A DNA stretch of 64,000 bases, taken from the NCBI GenBank assembly GCA_013375495.1, contig JABXKC010000016.1, positions 11,196 through 75,195 of the forward strand. Reading direction: 5' to 3'. The translations under genes were made by a program, and so were the position numbers. The DNA is from Promethearchaeota archaeon. GTDB taxonomy: Archaea > Asgardarchaeota > Lokiarchaeia > Sigynarchaeales > SOKP01. Position 1 is the first letter of the stretch; each line of letters opens with the position of its first letter. The notes beneath the pieces are model-generated. The model saw only the letters and a program-made list of their open reading frames with translations. It ran no database searches and was not told the DNA's origin. Shown piece by piece: positions 28,121-37,637 of this stretch.

Positions 28121-29002
28121 TTATTTTTTATAGAACGACTGAATAATCTTATAAGGGTCGCTTTCGATATGATATTTCTTTTTGAAAAAATTACATATGT
28201 TCTCTATATCTCTTTCTAATAGCGATTTAGCATTTGGGTGATCTGAAGGAACCCATTGTAACCAATCAATAATTAAGATATTATCTTTATGATCTAAGAC
28301 AATGTTAAATTCTCCTAAATCTCCATGGATCATATTCGCATTCTGATATATTTTTTTCACTTGTTTAATAATCTTATTAAAAACCTTACTTGGATTGTCA
28401 ATATTTAGAGAATATGCTAACTCCTTTCCTCTCAGGTATGACATCACTATTATGTGTCTATTAAAACCTATTGGTTTAGGAGTGTTCAATTTAAGTTTAT
28501 AAATTTCACCTAAAGCTTCAAATTCTTTTTTAGCGGCAAGTCTATTAACGTATAACCAAGATATATGCTTTCGTTCCCCTTGAAAACTTCTTAACTTTTT
28601 AATGTTCTTAAAACTGGTTCTACCTATTCTATATATTTTTAAAGCGAATATATTATTATTATCATCCATACACCCGTAAACATCTGATTCTTTTCCTTTA
28701 CCGATTAATGGGCCTAATTGACTTATTATCTTCTTCTGGACCAAAGTATGAAGTCCTAGCACATCATAACCAATAGAATTGAGTGTATAAGCCACCTCGC
28801 TTTTGGAAGAGTCTCTTATGGTTAAATTCCATTTATGTACTTTTTTTAGACGAAACAGGGTTTCTTCCATTGGATACCGGGAATAAAATTTTATATTTTT
28901 CACCGTAACAAATTCAGATCTTTTCATTCCTATTTCAATTGCCATTAAAATTCTTAAGTCTTCTTTTTCCATATCTGGAAGAATGTTTGCTGCTTCAGCC
29001 AT
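28121..29002 (-). CDS. rio2: RIO-type serine/threonine kinase, Rio2
   Basis: A 293-residue Rio2: N-terminal winged helix (residues about 10-85), then the RIO kinase domain with the flexible P-loop GKGKESDVYG (near 97), the Lys in ALKIYR, the catalytic loop HGDLGEFN (near 225), and the metal-binding Asp in IIDWLQW. In most Rio2 proteins this last motif reads DFPQ; the Asp is kept but FP is changed to WL. Rio2 acts in maturation of the small ribosomal subunit. It is monocistronic. Confidence 0.95.
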   Translation of the reverse strand: MAEAANILPDMEKEDLRILMAIEIGMKRSEFVTVKNIKFYSRYPMEETLFRLKKVHKWNLTIRDSSKSEVAYTLNSIGYDVLGLHTLVQKKIISQLGPLIGKGKESDVYGCMDDNNNIFALKIYRIGRTSFKNIKKLRSFQGERKHISWLYVNRLAAKKEFEALGEIYKLKLNTPKPIGFNRHIIVMSYLRGKELAYSLNIDNPSKVFNKIIKQVKKIYQNANMIHGDLGEFNIVLDHKDNILIIDWLQWVPSDHPNAKSLLERDIENICNFFKKKYHIESDPYKIIQSFYKK

Positions 29003-29054
29003 TTGATATCTTGAAATTTTTCTTATATTTATAATTTAATAAAGGGTAGTATTT

Positions 29055-29840
29055 TTAAAAAACGAATTTTCTGTAAGTTTTTATGAATGAGAAAAGTTTT
29101 ATTACATTTGGTACCTCAAAAACTATAATTCCCAACGCAACTACGATCAGAAACTCAACCATATCATTTTGTTTGATATAATAAATTGAAGAAGAAGATC
29201 CCTCTTGAAATAAAAACAAAAATATCCCTTGTTGTAAATATGCAATTAAACCACCGCAAACTAATATCCCTAACAAGGAAAAAACTATAACTTGGTATTC
29301 AATTTCAATTATTCCTATAAGTATTATAATACTAAAGAAAATTAAAGATAAAACTATCAATATAAAAGAAATTAATAACCAATTATCATAGACTTCAGCT
29401 CCAATTTTAAAATTTGCGTCTATTTTTATCCAAAATAATGAAGAAATAAGGTTTACAAAAGATAAGACAGGTAAAATTATCGAAACTAGCAGAAAAATTA
29501 GATATGACCTAATTGTAGCAAATCGGGAAAACTTATAATAGTCTTTTTTATCTTTTTGTTTTAGTTCATATAACATTATATCTATCCTATTTTGAATATG
29601 ATTTGGTACTTTTTTCTTTAATACTAACAATTGAAAATTGATGGTTGGGTAGTAAGACATTAGGGACTCTAACAGTCCATATCCTTTTTTCAGTTTTTCT
29701 TGAGAACTTTTTGGTCCGTTCCATAGATAAATAGTATTGCGTTCTTCATCCAAAATAGCGCACAGATCGTGGTACAGTAAACTTTTATCTTCTTCAATCC
29801 ATTTTTTGTTAGCTTCGTCGAAAATGTATGTTTTTAGCAT
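29055..29840 (-). CDS. Probable gelsolin-like domain protein with membrane helices
   Basis: A 261-residue protein. Residues about 22-60 contain LCAILDEERNTIYLWNGPKSSQEKLKKG, which follows the gelsolin-repeat pattern (strand with YxWxG, then a helix starting with K/S-rich residues). A basic helix then leads to four hydrophobic segments (about 112-132, 150-175, 182-205, 230-250). Gelsolin-domain proteins are known from Asgard archaea, where they regulate actin. A membrane-tethered actin-binding protein is a reasonable inference, but the domain is short and the match is by eye. Confidence 0.6.
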   Translation of the reverse strand: MLKTYIFDEANKKWIEEDKSLLYHDLCAILDEERNTIYLWNGPKSSQEKLKKGYGLLESLMSYYPTINFQLLVLKKKVPNHIQNRIDIMLYELKQKDKKDYYKFSRFATIRSYLIFLLVSIILPVLSFVNLISSLFWIKIDANFKIGAEVYDNWLLISFILIVLSLIFFSIIILIGIIEIEYQVIVFSLLGILVCGGLIAYLQQGIFLFLFQEGSSSSIYYIKQNDMVEFLIVVALGIIVFEVPNVIKLFSFIKTYRKFVF

Positions 29841-29963
29841 AGAGATTCAAGTATTTTTAACTCTAATTAATTTATATTTTTTTCTATATCTAGACTACTT
29901 TGTTAGAGAAATCAAAAAAAAGAAAATAATCAAAAGTTCATAATGTATTACGAAGAATTTAAT

Positions 29964-30863
29964 TTAATCGTTCTCAATTCGTTTTTTAATCTGTTTCCAT
30001 TGTTCTTCAATATAATTTTGATGTATCTCAATGTCTTCATTAGAAATACTTTTAAACCTTTTCTGGATGTTTAGATATTCACCGATAGGTTTGCGTTTTG
30101 TGGGATCTAAAAATCTTTGACTATCCTTTGATAAAATGAATTTACCTTCAATCACTTCGTATAATGGCCAGAAACCTGTCTGGACTGCTAATCTCCCAAT
30201 CTCAATTGAATCTTTGGGATTATATCCCCAACCTGGAGGGCATGGAGCAAGAATATGTATATATTTTGGTCCATTAATTTTTTGAGCGTTTTTAAATTTC
30301 TCGAATAAATCAAGAGGGTAGGAAGAAATGGCTGTAGCAACATAGGGAATACCGTGAGCCTCTAGAATTTTAGCCATATTTTTCTTATATCCCGTTTTAC
30401 CATTAGGTGTAGTAGTGCTATAAGCACCAGGGGGTGTGCTTCCACTTCTTTGAACGCCCGTGTTCATATAAGCTTCATTATCGTAACAAGCGTAAATAAA
30501 ATTCGTACCTCTTTCTACAGCCCCACTTAAACTCTGAATTCCAATATCTACAGTACCTCCATCACCTGCAAACGCAAGTACGTTAACTTCGTCAGCTAAT
30601 CCTTTGTCTTCAAGTGATGCAACGATTCCCGACGCTGAAGCACCTGTAGTAGCAAACGGAGTGTGAAGTACCGACACTTTTGTAGTACAAAATCCTTGCA
30701 TTCCGTGTAACACAGTTAAACACGATGCAGGAACAGTAATTATCGTCTTTGGACCTAATGCCTTTAGAGCTATTCTATATATTAACGCCATCGAACATCC
30801 CGCACACGCTCTAGTGCCTGGAAATATATACTCTTCTTCTGGAATTTCCATAAGTTTAACCAT
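29964..30863 (-). CDS. porB: Pyruvate:ferredoxin oxidoreductase, beta subunit
   Basis: A 299-residue TPP-binding beta subunit with the conserved start GTRACAGCSMAL, the thiamine motif GDGGTVDIGIQSLSGA (near residue 118) and YDNEAYMNTGVQRSG, and further Cys (ACPPGW) for the proximal Fe-S cluster. With the alpha, gamma and delta subunits it oxidises pyruvate to acetyl-CoA and CO2 while reducing ferredoxin. It follows porA after five bases, last gene of the porDAB transcript. Confidence 0.95.
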   Translation of the reverse strand: MVKLMEIPEEEYIFPGTRACAGCSMALIYRIALKALGPKTIITVPASCLTVLHGMQGFCTTKVSVLHTPFATTGASASGIVASLEDKGLADEVNVLAFAGDGGTVDIGIQSLSGAVERGTNFIYACYDNEAYMNTGVQRSGSTPPGAYSTTTPNGKTGYKKNMAKILEAHGIPYVATAISSYPLDLFEKFKNAQKINGPKYIHILAPCPPGWGYNPKDSIEIGRLAVQTGFWPLYEVIEGKFILSKDSQRFLDPTKRKPIGEYLNIQKRFKSISNEDIEIHQNYIEEQWKQIKKRIEND

Positions 30864-30868
30864 TTTTT

Positions 30869-32164
30869 TTATCCTCCTTTAAAATATTCTTTCTCGTCAT
30901 AATCACCTAAGTCCTCCAATTTTAAACCAATAAAATCAGTGTCATGAGAAATTACTCCTTTTTCCGATTCTTTAATTGCTTTCGTCACTCCTATGGTAAT
31001 ATGTTGATCGATTACATCTCTACCGCCTAATCCTACAATAAAACCTTTAATAAACGGAGCTTGTTTTAAACCATATAACGCTGCTTTCAATTCGTACGAC
31101 AAGACCCCTTCATAGCCATATCCAATATCTCTATCAAAAACTACCACGAGTTTCGTTTTCTCAAATAAATCTCGCAATTGTGAAGCGGGGAAAGGTCTAA
31201 ATAACTTCAGACTAACTAAGCCAACTTTTAATCCCTCTTTACGAAGCTGACCAATAACATTCCGAGCTTGAGAAGCAACTGATCCCATCGCAAATATTAA
31301 AATATCTGCGTCTTCAGCTAAATATGTTTTATAAATACCATTTCCATAAGAACGTCCAAATTTTTCTGAAAATTCGTCATGAACATTCATTACGATTTCA
31401 ATTGAATTTTCAAGAGCCTTTTGCATCGCATATCGATATTCAAAATATCCCGGAGCGATACCTTCAGACCCTCTATCTCTTAAATGAGGAGTGGTTACTG
31501 GATCTATCCCTTTCACTACAGAAACATCAGAAAGATTGTAATGATGTTCTAATGGAGGTAAAAAACTATCAATATCATCTTGATTTTCTATAGAAACTGG
31601 CATCATCGTATGAGATAAGATATAACCATCATAAGCAACTATAGTTGGAAGAAAAACCCGTGAATCTTCTGCTATTTTGAAGGCTTGTAGGTTGGTATCG
31701 TAAATCTCTTGATTATCCATGCAAAACATCTGAATCCAGCCAACATCGCGTATTGTTATAAAATCCTGATGATCTGTCCAAACTGACCAAGGAGCACCAG
31801 TAGCTCTGGTTGCTAAGTTGATTATAATCGGCAGTCTATTTCCAGAAGCCCATGGTAACATTTCATACATCAACATTAGACCATGGGAGGAAGTTGCTGT
31901 ACCAACTCTAGAACCCGTAGCTGAGGCTGCGCAGCATACTGCAAGGGCAGAGTGCTCTGATTCTACTTTCACAAATCGGGCTTTTAATTTACCTTTAGAC
32001 ACAAACTCTGCGATCTTTTCAACTACAGGGCTCTGTGGAGTTATTGGATAAGCAGCTATAACTCCGACTTTTGCTTGTCTGAGAGCATGTGCTGCCGCGT
32101 GATTTCCAGTTATAATTTTTATTTTTCTATCACTTAAATCAGGCTTTTTTTCTGTAATTGTCAC
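30869..32164 (-). CDS. porA: Pyruvate:ferredoxin oxidoreductase, alpha subunit
   Basis: A 431-residue alpha subunit with GNHAAAHALRQAKV, AAYPITPQSPVVEKIAEF (near residue 38), and VESEHSALAVCCAASATGSR (near 66), all typical of PorA, where the Thr of YPITP contacts pyruvate/TPP. The C-terminal domain is the transketolase-like region with VVFDRDIGYGYEG. It overlaps porD by four bases (ATGA) and is followed by porB. Confidence 0.95.
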   Translation of the reverse strand: MTITEKKPDLSDRKIKIITGNHAAAHALRQAKVGVIAAYPITPQSPVVEKIAEFVSKGKLKARFVKVESEHSALAVCCAASATGSRVGTATSSHGLMLMYEMLPWASGNRLPIIINLATRATGAPWSVWTDHQDFITIRDVGWIQMFCMDNQEIYDTNLQAFKIAEDSRVFLPTIVAYDGYILSHTMMPVSIENQDDIDSFLPPLEHHYNLSDVSVVKGIDPVTTPHLRDRGSEGIAPGYFEYRYAMQKALENSIEIVMNVHDEFSEKFGRSYGNGIYKTYLAEDADILIFAMGSVASQARNVIGQLRKEGLKVGLVSLKLFRPFPASQLRDLFEKTKLVVVFDRDIGYGYEGVLSYELKAALYGLKQAPFIKGFIVGLGGRDVIDQHITIGVTKAIKESEKGVISHDTDFIGLKLEDLGDYDEKEYFKGG

Positions 32165-32460
32165 TCAATTTTCACCTCTTCCATAGAAATTGCTTTCACG
32201 GGACATTCTTCCTGACAGATTCCGCATCCTTTACAATATTCTAAATCTATTTCTGGAGGTATTGTCCTTGTTACTACTGCTTCTGGACAAAATAACCAAC
32301 AATTAAAACAACTAGGTTTTCCAGATTTTACGGGAATACATTTTTCTAGATCAATTATGGGTTTCTTGGGACTCCATGTTCCTGTTTTTCCAGCTTCACC
32401 TTTAACAGGTTTTTGAACTGATCCGAGGATTTTTTGATAATCTTTTTTAGTATTTACCAT
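32161..32460 (-). CDS. porD: Pyruvate:ferredoxin oxidoreductase, delta (ferredoxin) subunit
   Basis: A 99-residue bis-[4Fe-4S] ferredoxin subunit: first cluster CIPVKSGKPSCFNCWLFCP (CX9CX2CX3C spacing in the visible sequence), second CKGCGICQEECP (CX2CX2CX3C). It would pass electrons from the PorAB centre to soluble ferredoxin. It is the first gene of porDAB, overlapping porA by four bases; porG lies about 2.5 kb upstream on the same strand, beyond a histidine kinase gene in the opposite direction. Confidence 0.95.
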   Translation of the reverse strand: MVNTKKDYQKILGSVQKPVKGEAGKTGTWSPKKPIIDLEKCIPVKSGKPSCFNCWLFCPEAVVTRTIPPEIDLEYCKGCGICQEECPVKAISMEEVKIE

Positions 32461-32735
32461 AGATATCTCACAATTTAATGAATAATAACCAATATAAAAA
32501 CTAATATCTATTGTAATAAAACTCTTCCTATTAATTGAAATAGGGATTTACATCAAGAAATATTTAAAATATCATTTTCGTTTTAAACTAGAAAAAAACT
32601 GAAAATATATTTCCCCAAAATAAGAAGTTAGGTTTTTGACATTTGGAAATCGAAAGAAATTTATATTCAACAATTTCATTATCTCTTTAGAAAAACATCA
32701 GTTATGCATAAATATCAATTCTAAAGGTGATATAG

Positions 32736-34979
32736 ATAGAGTATAATAAGGAAGAAATTAGAGAAAAATACAAAGAACTATTTGAACACTCGTTAGATTT
32801 AATTTACGTAAATGACTTGAATGGTAATTTCCTTGATGCTAGTGATTTAACATTAATAGCTCTTGGCATGGAGAGAGAAGATATCCCTAATGTTTCTTTT
32901 ATTGATTTACTAGATAGAGATAATTTGATTAAAGCATATAAAGTAACGAAGGAAATAAGAAAAACCGGAAAACAATCTGCCCAGAGCGAGTACAAACTTA
33001 AAACTAAAATGGGGGACTATATTTACTTAGAAACTTATGGAATTCCTCTTAAGAAAGATAATGAAATATACGCCGTATTAGGGGTAGCTAAAAATATAAC
33101 GGAACGTAAAAACGCATTAAAAAAACTAACGGAATCAGCAGATATGTTCAAAGCGTTGTTTAAAGAAGGATCGATACCTGCGTATACTTGGAAAAAGGTG
33201 AACGGTGATTTTATTTTAATTGATTACAACAACGCTGCGGCAAAAATAACGCATGGAAGCGTAGAAAATTTTTTAGGAAATAAAGCTACTGAAATGTACA
33301 AAGATCGCTTAGACATTTTAAATGATTTACATAAATGTTTGAATAATAAAATTCATGTTAAACGAGAAATTAATTATCGATTTCAATTCTCTAATGAAGA
33401 AAAATTTCTACTTGTAAATTATAGTTTCGTCGATCCAGATTTAATAGTTGTGCGTACTGAAGACATTACAGAAAGAAAAAAAGCAGAAGAGGACTTAAAA
33501 GAATCTGAGCTTAAATATCGTAACATGATTAATAATCTTGATGTGGGTTTTTATCAAGTTAACCTAGATGGAATAATGTTGAATCATAATCCCGCACATA
33601 ATAAGATTCTAGAATACGACCTTTCAGAAAGTTTAATAGGTAAAAAAGTAACAGATTTCTGGCAATACCCAGAAGATCGAAGTAATTACAAAGAGCAGAT
33701 ATTAAAAAATAATTATGTTAAGAATTATATATGCCCGTCTTTAACAAAGCAAGGCAAAAAAGTTGTTGTTCAATTAAATTCTCATTTAATGCTAGATAAA
33801 CAAGGGATTCCGTATGGATTTGAAGGAACATTTATCGATATCACAGAGAGATATAATTTAGAAGAAAAATTAAGAGAATCAGAGAGAAAATATCGCAATC
33901 TTTACGATAACACGCCATTTTCGGTGGTACTAATCGACACTCAAGGAGTGGTTGTAGATATGAACCCAAAAGCAGAAAAAATGTTTGGTTACACCCCAGA
34001 AGAAATAGTTGGTCGTAAGTTCATGGATCTTTCAGTTATTCATCCAGACCATTTATCTACAATTCTACAAGTTTTTAAAAAGTTTATAAAGGGAGAAGTA
34101 ATTCATAGGATAGATGTCCAAATACAAAAAAAAGATGGAACGATATTTTGGACAAATTTACAAGCAGCATTAATGAAAATTAATGATGAAACATTTGTCC
34201 AAGCGCTATTTACAGATATCACTGCGAAAAAAGAAGCCGAGTTTCTGATTAACGAGGAAGTTCAAAAATTGAAAGAACTTGACAAACTTCGAAAAAACTT
34301 GATTTCTAGGGTTTCACATGAATTGAAAACACCTCTGGTTTCCGTTAGTGGAGGTTGTGAACTACTTATGACAGTTTATGGTGATAAATTAAAAAAAGAA
34401 GAACTCGAAATAATAGAACTTATTGAGAAAGGAGGGAAAAGATTAAAACATTTAGTTGATAACCTCATTGATATTTCTCGAATTGAATATGAAAAGTTCA
34501 AACTTGTAAAAGAAAAAAATGATTTGAGCAAAATATTACGAGAAATTTCTAATGAACTAATGTATTCAATAAAAGAAAGAAATATTAATTTGAATCTTGT
34601 ACTTCCAGAATCTCTCTTTATTGAATTGGATAAAGTAAGGATCGAGCAAGTAATAATGAATTTACTCTCAAATGCCATTAAAAATACTCCTCCAAATGGG
34701 GATATAGAGGTAAACTTAAGGAAAAAAGAAAATATGGCAGAATTTTCTATAAAAGATACGGGAATAGGCATCTCTCAAGAGGAGATGGATATGTTATTTA
34801 CAAGATTTGGTAAATTAGAACGATATGGTGAAGGTTATGAATATATCGATATCCAAGGAACGGGATTAGGACTATACATCTCTAAAGAAATAGTGGATTC
34901 ACACAAAGGGGAAATTAAAGCTGAATCCGCAGGTAGAAATAAAGGAAGCATATTTATTGTTAAGTTGCCAATTTCTTGA
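32736..34979 (+). CDS. Multi-PAS soluble histidine kinase
   Basis: A cytosolic sensor kinase (no membrane segment) with four PAS domains, then a HisKA domain with RVSHELKTP (phospho-His), the N-box NLLSNAIKNTPP, G1 DTGIGI and G2 GTGLGLYISK. The first canonical start (TTG 32817) would cut off the first PAS helix and strand: the frame upstream reads EKYKELFEHSLDLIYVND, a normal PAS opening. In that stretch there is no ATG, GTG or TTG before an in-frame stop (32733-32735), but an AGGTGAT ribosome site (32725-32731) stands at standard distance from ATA 32736. No response regulator is adjacent. Confidence 0.85.
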   Translation: MEYNKEEIREKYKELFEHSLDLIYVNDLNGNFLDASDLTLIALGMEREDIPNVSFIDLLDRDNLIKAYKVTKEIRKTGKQSAQSEYKLKTKMGDYIYLETYGIPLKKDNEIYAVLGVAKNITERKNALKKLTESADMFKALFKEGSIPAYTWKKVNGDFILIDYNNAAAKITHGSVENFLGNKATEMYKDRLDILNDLHKCLNNKIHVKREINYRFQFSNEEKFLLVNYSFVDPDLIVVRTEDITERKKAEEDLKESELKYRNMINNLDVGFYQVNLDGIMLNHNPAHNKILEYDLSESLIGKKVTDFWQYPEDRSNYKEQILKNNYVKNYICPSLTKQGKKVVVQLNSHLMLDKQGIPYGFEGTFIDITERYNLEEKLRESERKYRNLYDNTPFSVVLIDTQGVVVDMNPKAEKMFGYTPEEIVGRKFMDLSVIHPDHLSTILQVFKKFIKGEVIHRIDVQIQKKDGTIFWTNLQAALMKINDETFVQALFTDITAKKEAEFLINEEVQKLKELDKLRKNLISRVSHELKTPLVSVSGGCELLMTVYGDKLKKEELEIIELIEKGGKRLKHLVDNLIDISRIEYEKFKLVKEKNDLSKILREISNELMYSIKERNINLNLVLPESLFIELDKVRIEQVIMNLLSNAIKNTPPNGDIEVNLRKKENMAEFSIKDTGIGISQEEMDMLFTRFGKLERYGEGYEYIDIQGTGLGLYISKEIVDSHKGEIKAESAGRNKGSIFIVKLPIS

Positions 34980-35002
34980 TCCCTATGATGAAAAACTCAA
35001 GG

Positions 35003-35602
35003 TTATAGTAATTTTGCCAGATTATAACCTTTCTCGATTAAATCGTAGTTAATGTTTCCTAACTCTTCTCCCATTTTAGTGAATAAAACATCTTTTAAAT
35101 TCTCTAAATTCAGATCGGGTAATGCTTTTGAAAGAAGACCTAAAATCGGAGTGTTTATTACAGGATTTCCGTCTATAGTTAAATTTTTTTCGAGAGCTAA
35201 ATTACTGATATCTGCAACAACTACTTTAATAGAATCATTAAGATTATATTCAGCAACAAAATGTTCTGGGTTTTTATCTGAATTTACAATAAACACTCCA
35301 TTTCTTTCTAACGATTGAGTGATATCTTTATCTAAAACGCTATCATCAAATACGATTAAGATATTCGGATTTTCAATTTGAGAACGATCATATATTTTTT
35401 CCGCTCTAGATAATTTTACATACGCCTGGACAGGAGCACCTCTTCTTTCTGCACCAAAGGAGGGATATGCCTGGACGTCGATAAAGTTACCACTTAAATA
35501 TGCAGCTTCTGCTATTATTTCACAAGCTGTTACTATACCCATACCCCCTCTACCAAGTAAAACTATTTTAATCAAATTCAATTCGCTCATAATAAAGATC
35601 AA
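35003..35602 (-). CDS. porG: Pyruvate:ferredoxin oxidoreductase, gamma subunit
   Basis: A 199-residue PorG-type subunit with the opening LLGRGGMGIVTACEIIAEAA and AYPSFGAERRGAPVQAYVKLS, both family signatures of the gamma domain. It completes the Por enzyme with porDAB but is set apart from them by the histidine kinase gene on the other strand, with which it converges (23 bases between stops). An in-frame ATG a few codons in would also be a workable start. Confidence 0.93.
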   Translation of the reverse strand: MIFIMSELNLIKIVLLGRGGMGIVTACEIIAEAAYLSGNFIDVQAYPSFGAERRGAPVQAYVKLSRAEKIYDRSQIENPNILIVFDDSVLDKDITQSLERNGVFIVNSDKNPEHFVAEYNLNDSIKVVVADISNLALEKNLTIDGNPVINTPILGLLSKALPDLNLENLKDVLFTKMGEELGNINYDLIEKGYNLAKLL

Positions 35603-35792
35603 CTTAATTTAACAATTAGGTTTTGAAGAAACCTTATTTTTAAAGAGTTCATTAAAAAATTAAAAACTTTTGTTATTTTTGGTCTTAACACTTAATACTT
35701 CACTAAATAGCTTCCAATGTAATGAAAAGTATAAAGATTATATTTCATAAATAAGAGTATTCATTTGAAAATTAATCTATGAGCTACATATT

Positions 35793-36644
35793 ATGATTAA
35801 CAAAAAAGGTCATTTTGAGGGTAGAGAGACTAGAAGGTTATTCTATCAATATTGGTTACCTGAATCCGAAAACATCAAAGCATATATTATAGCTCTACAT
35901 AGTTGGGGGGCTCATTCCGATAGAATAGAAGTCCCTGCGGAATATTTGACGGAAAACGGATACGCAGTTTACGCATTTGATATTAGAGGTCATTGGAGAA
36001 ATGCAGGTAACAATCCTGGACACATTGATAGCATGGAACATATTCAGAAAGATATAGTGCTATTTATAGATTTAATAAAAGAAAGTGCAAAGGATAAGAA
36101 GATTTTTTTAATGGGTCAATCCTTCGGGGGTTTGGTTTCCTTAATTTTTGCGATTAATCATCCCGCTTTACATGGTGTTATAGCATCATCTCTGTTATTG
36201 AGATTTTCCAAAAAATTATCTTTAAGTAAAAGATTGGGTAAGAAAATTACTGGACCAATTTCTAAAATTTCTCCAAATAAAACTACAGATATGGTAATAG
36301 AACAAAACCTTTTAACAAGTGATATTAAGATTTTACGCAAGCATATATCAGACAAGAAAAAAATTGAAAAGATTTCTTTGAGATCCGCTGCTGAAATGGA
36401 AAGCTCGATGAAGTGGACTATGGAAAACGCTACTAACTTATTATGTCCAACATTGATTTTACAAGCGGGAAATGATAAAATAGTGGATAAGGAAGCGAAT
36501 AAAGAATTCTTTGAAAATATTAAAACTAAAGATAAAACATATAGGGAATACGACGGACTTCTTCATGAATTATGGAATGAAAAAAATAGAGCACAAGTTT
36601 TTCAAGATATGTTTATATGGCTAGAAAAACATCAAAAAAATTAA
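35793..36644 (+). CDS. Lysophospholipase / monoacylglycerol lipase-like hydrolase
   Basis: A 283-residue soluble alpha/beta hydrolase of the MGL type: LHSWGAHSDRI (oxyanion region, near residue 36), YAFDIRGHW, the nucleophile elbow GQSFGG (near 108), an Asp in AGNDKIVD (near 229), and the catalytic His in LLHELWNE (near 256). All triad residues are visible. A role in ester-lipid breakdown is inferred. It converges with the enoyl-CoA hydratase gene. Confidence 0.9.
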   Translation: MINKKGHFEGRETRRLFYQYWLPESENIKAYIIALHSWGAHSDRIEVPAEYLTENGYAVYAFDIRGHWRNAGNNPGHIDSMEHIQKDIVLFIDLIKESAKDKKIFLMGQSFGGLVSLIFAINHPALHGVIASSLLLRFSKKLSLSKRLGKKITGPISKISPNKTTDMVIEQNLLTSDIKILRKHISDKKKIEKISLRSAAEMESSMKWTMENATNLLCPTLILQAGNDKIVDKEANKEFFENIKTKDKTYREYDGLLHELWNEKNRAQVFQDMFIWLEKHQKN

Positions 36645-36666
36645 ATATTTAAAATAGTTTTGTCAA

Positions 36667-37452
36667 TTATGGAAATTTTTCATGCAAATCCTTTATAAAA
36701 TCGTCTAATTCTCTCATAGATTTTTTTGCAAAAGCTACTTTTCCGCACTCATCTTCTAAATCGAAGCAGGATTTAATGTAAGCTTTGTTCATAATTGTTA
36801 ACATGGATTTTATGAAGAATAGGAATTCTGTTTGGTGTTTGGTTAAGATTTTCAAGAATTTTCTCGTTTCCAAATCGATTGAATCAAGAGGAACTATACG
36901 TGTTGGAAAATTAATATTTTTGAGCTCTTCTAATCCAGCTTTATCGGCAGTAAATAACATATTTTTGGCATAAGTTAACCCGAAACCCAATAATGGCAAA
37001 AGCGTTGCTCCTGTTTGCGGAAATGCTGAAATCGCAATCTCAGGAAGTCTTAAATATAATTCCTCCTTTGGTCGATCCGCGAAAATTCTTAAATCAGATG
37101 CTAAAATCATCAAAACACCAAAACCCACAGCTATCCCTTGAACTTGAGCGATAATTGGTTTCTTTATCATAAGCATCGTTTCATTTACTTTTCTACCCCA
37201 TTCTGTAATTTGAGAAATCTTTTCAGGGTCTCCTTGGATTTCTTTTAAATCGTACCCTGCCGAAAAGAAACGCTCCCCTGTGCTCTTGATTAAAATGCAC
37301 TTTGCTATTTCATCCTCATCTGCGTCTAATAACCTTTTATGCATCATCTGGAGCATATTGATACTGAAAGCGTGTGCTTTTTCTGGCCTATTTATAGTAA
37401 TTGTAGCTATACGACCTTTAACTTCGTACAAGATTAATTCTTGATTACTCAT
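36667..37452 (-). CDS. Enoyl-CoA hydratase/isomerase family protein
   Basis: A 261-residue crotonase-fold protein with NRPEKAHAFSINM near the N-terminus, FSAGYDLKEIQ (near 63; oxyanion hole) and QGIAVGFGVLMILASDLRI (near 105). One of the two usual active-site Glu positions falls in LPEIAIS; the GFG in place of GGG/AGAG is common in divergent members. It may be a hydratase or a related crotonase; the substrate is open. The nearby acyl-CoA synthetase (46-48 kb) could supply acyl-CoA. Confidence 0.88.
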   Translation of the reverse strand: MSNQELILYEVKGRIATITINRPEKAHAFSINMLQMMHKRLLDADEDEIAKCILIKSTGERFFSAGYDLKEIQGDPEKISQITEWGRKVNETMLMIKKPIIAQVQGIAVGFGVLMILASDLRIFADRPKEELYLRLPEIAISAFPQTGATLLPLLGFGLTYAKNMLFTADKAGLEELKNINFPTRIVPLDSIDLETRKFLKILTKHQTEFLFFIKSMLTIMNKAYIKSCFDLEDECGKVAFAKKSMRELDDFIKDLHEKFP

Positions 37453-37637
37453 AGTATCTCAAACTCGTTTTAATAATTTTAAGTTTTATCATGTTATAAG
37501 AAATAAAAAGGTTTAGAGAAATGCTCGAGAATTTAATAAAACTACATTTTATTAATTTTCTAATAAATATTATAAATTTCTTTTAAAAACTTATAGTCTT
37601 GTAATATTTAATTCTAAAAATTGATTCCTTTCTTATA

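Noticed and set aside
31324..31593. 89-codon plus-strand frame inside porA
   Set aside because: It lies wholly within a well-supported gene on the other strand and has no start signal.
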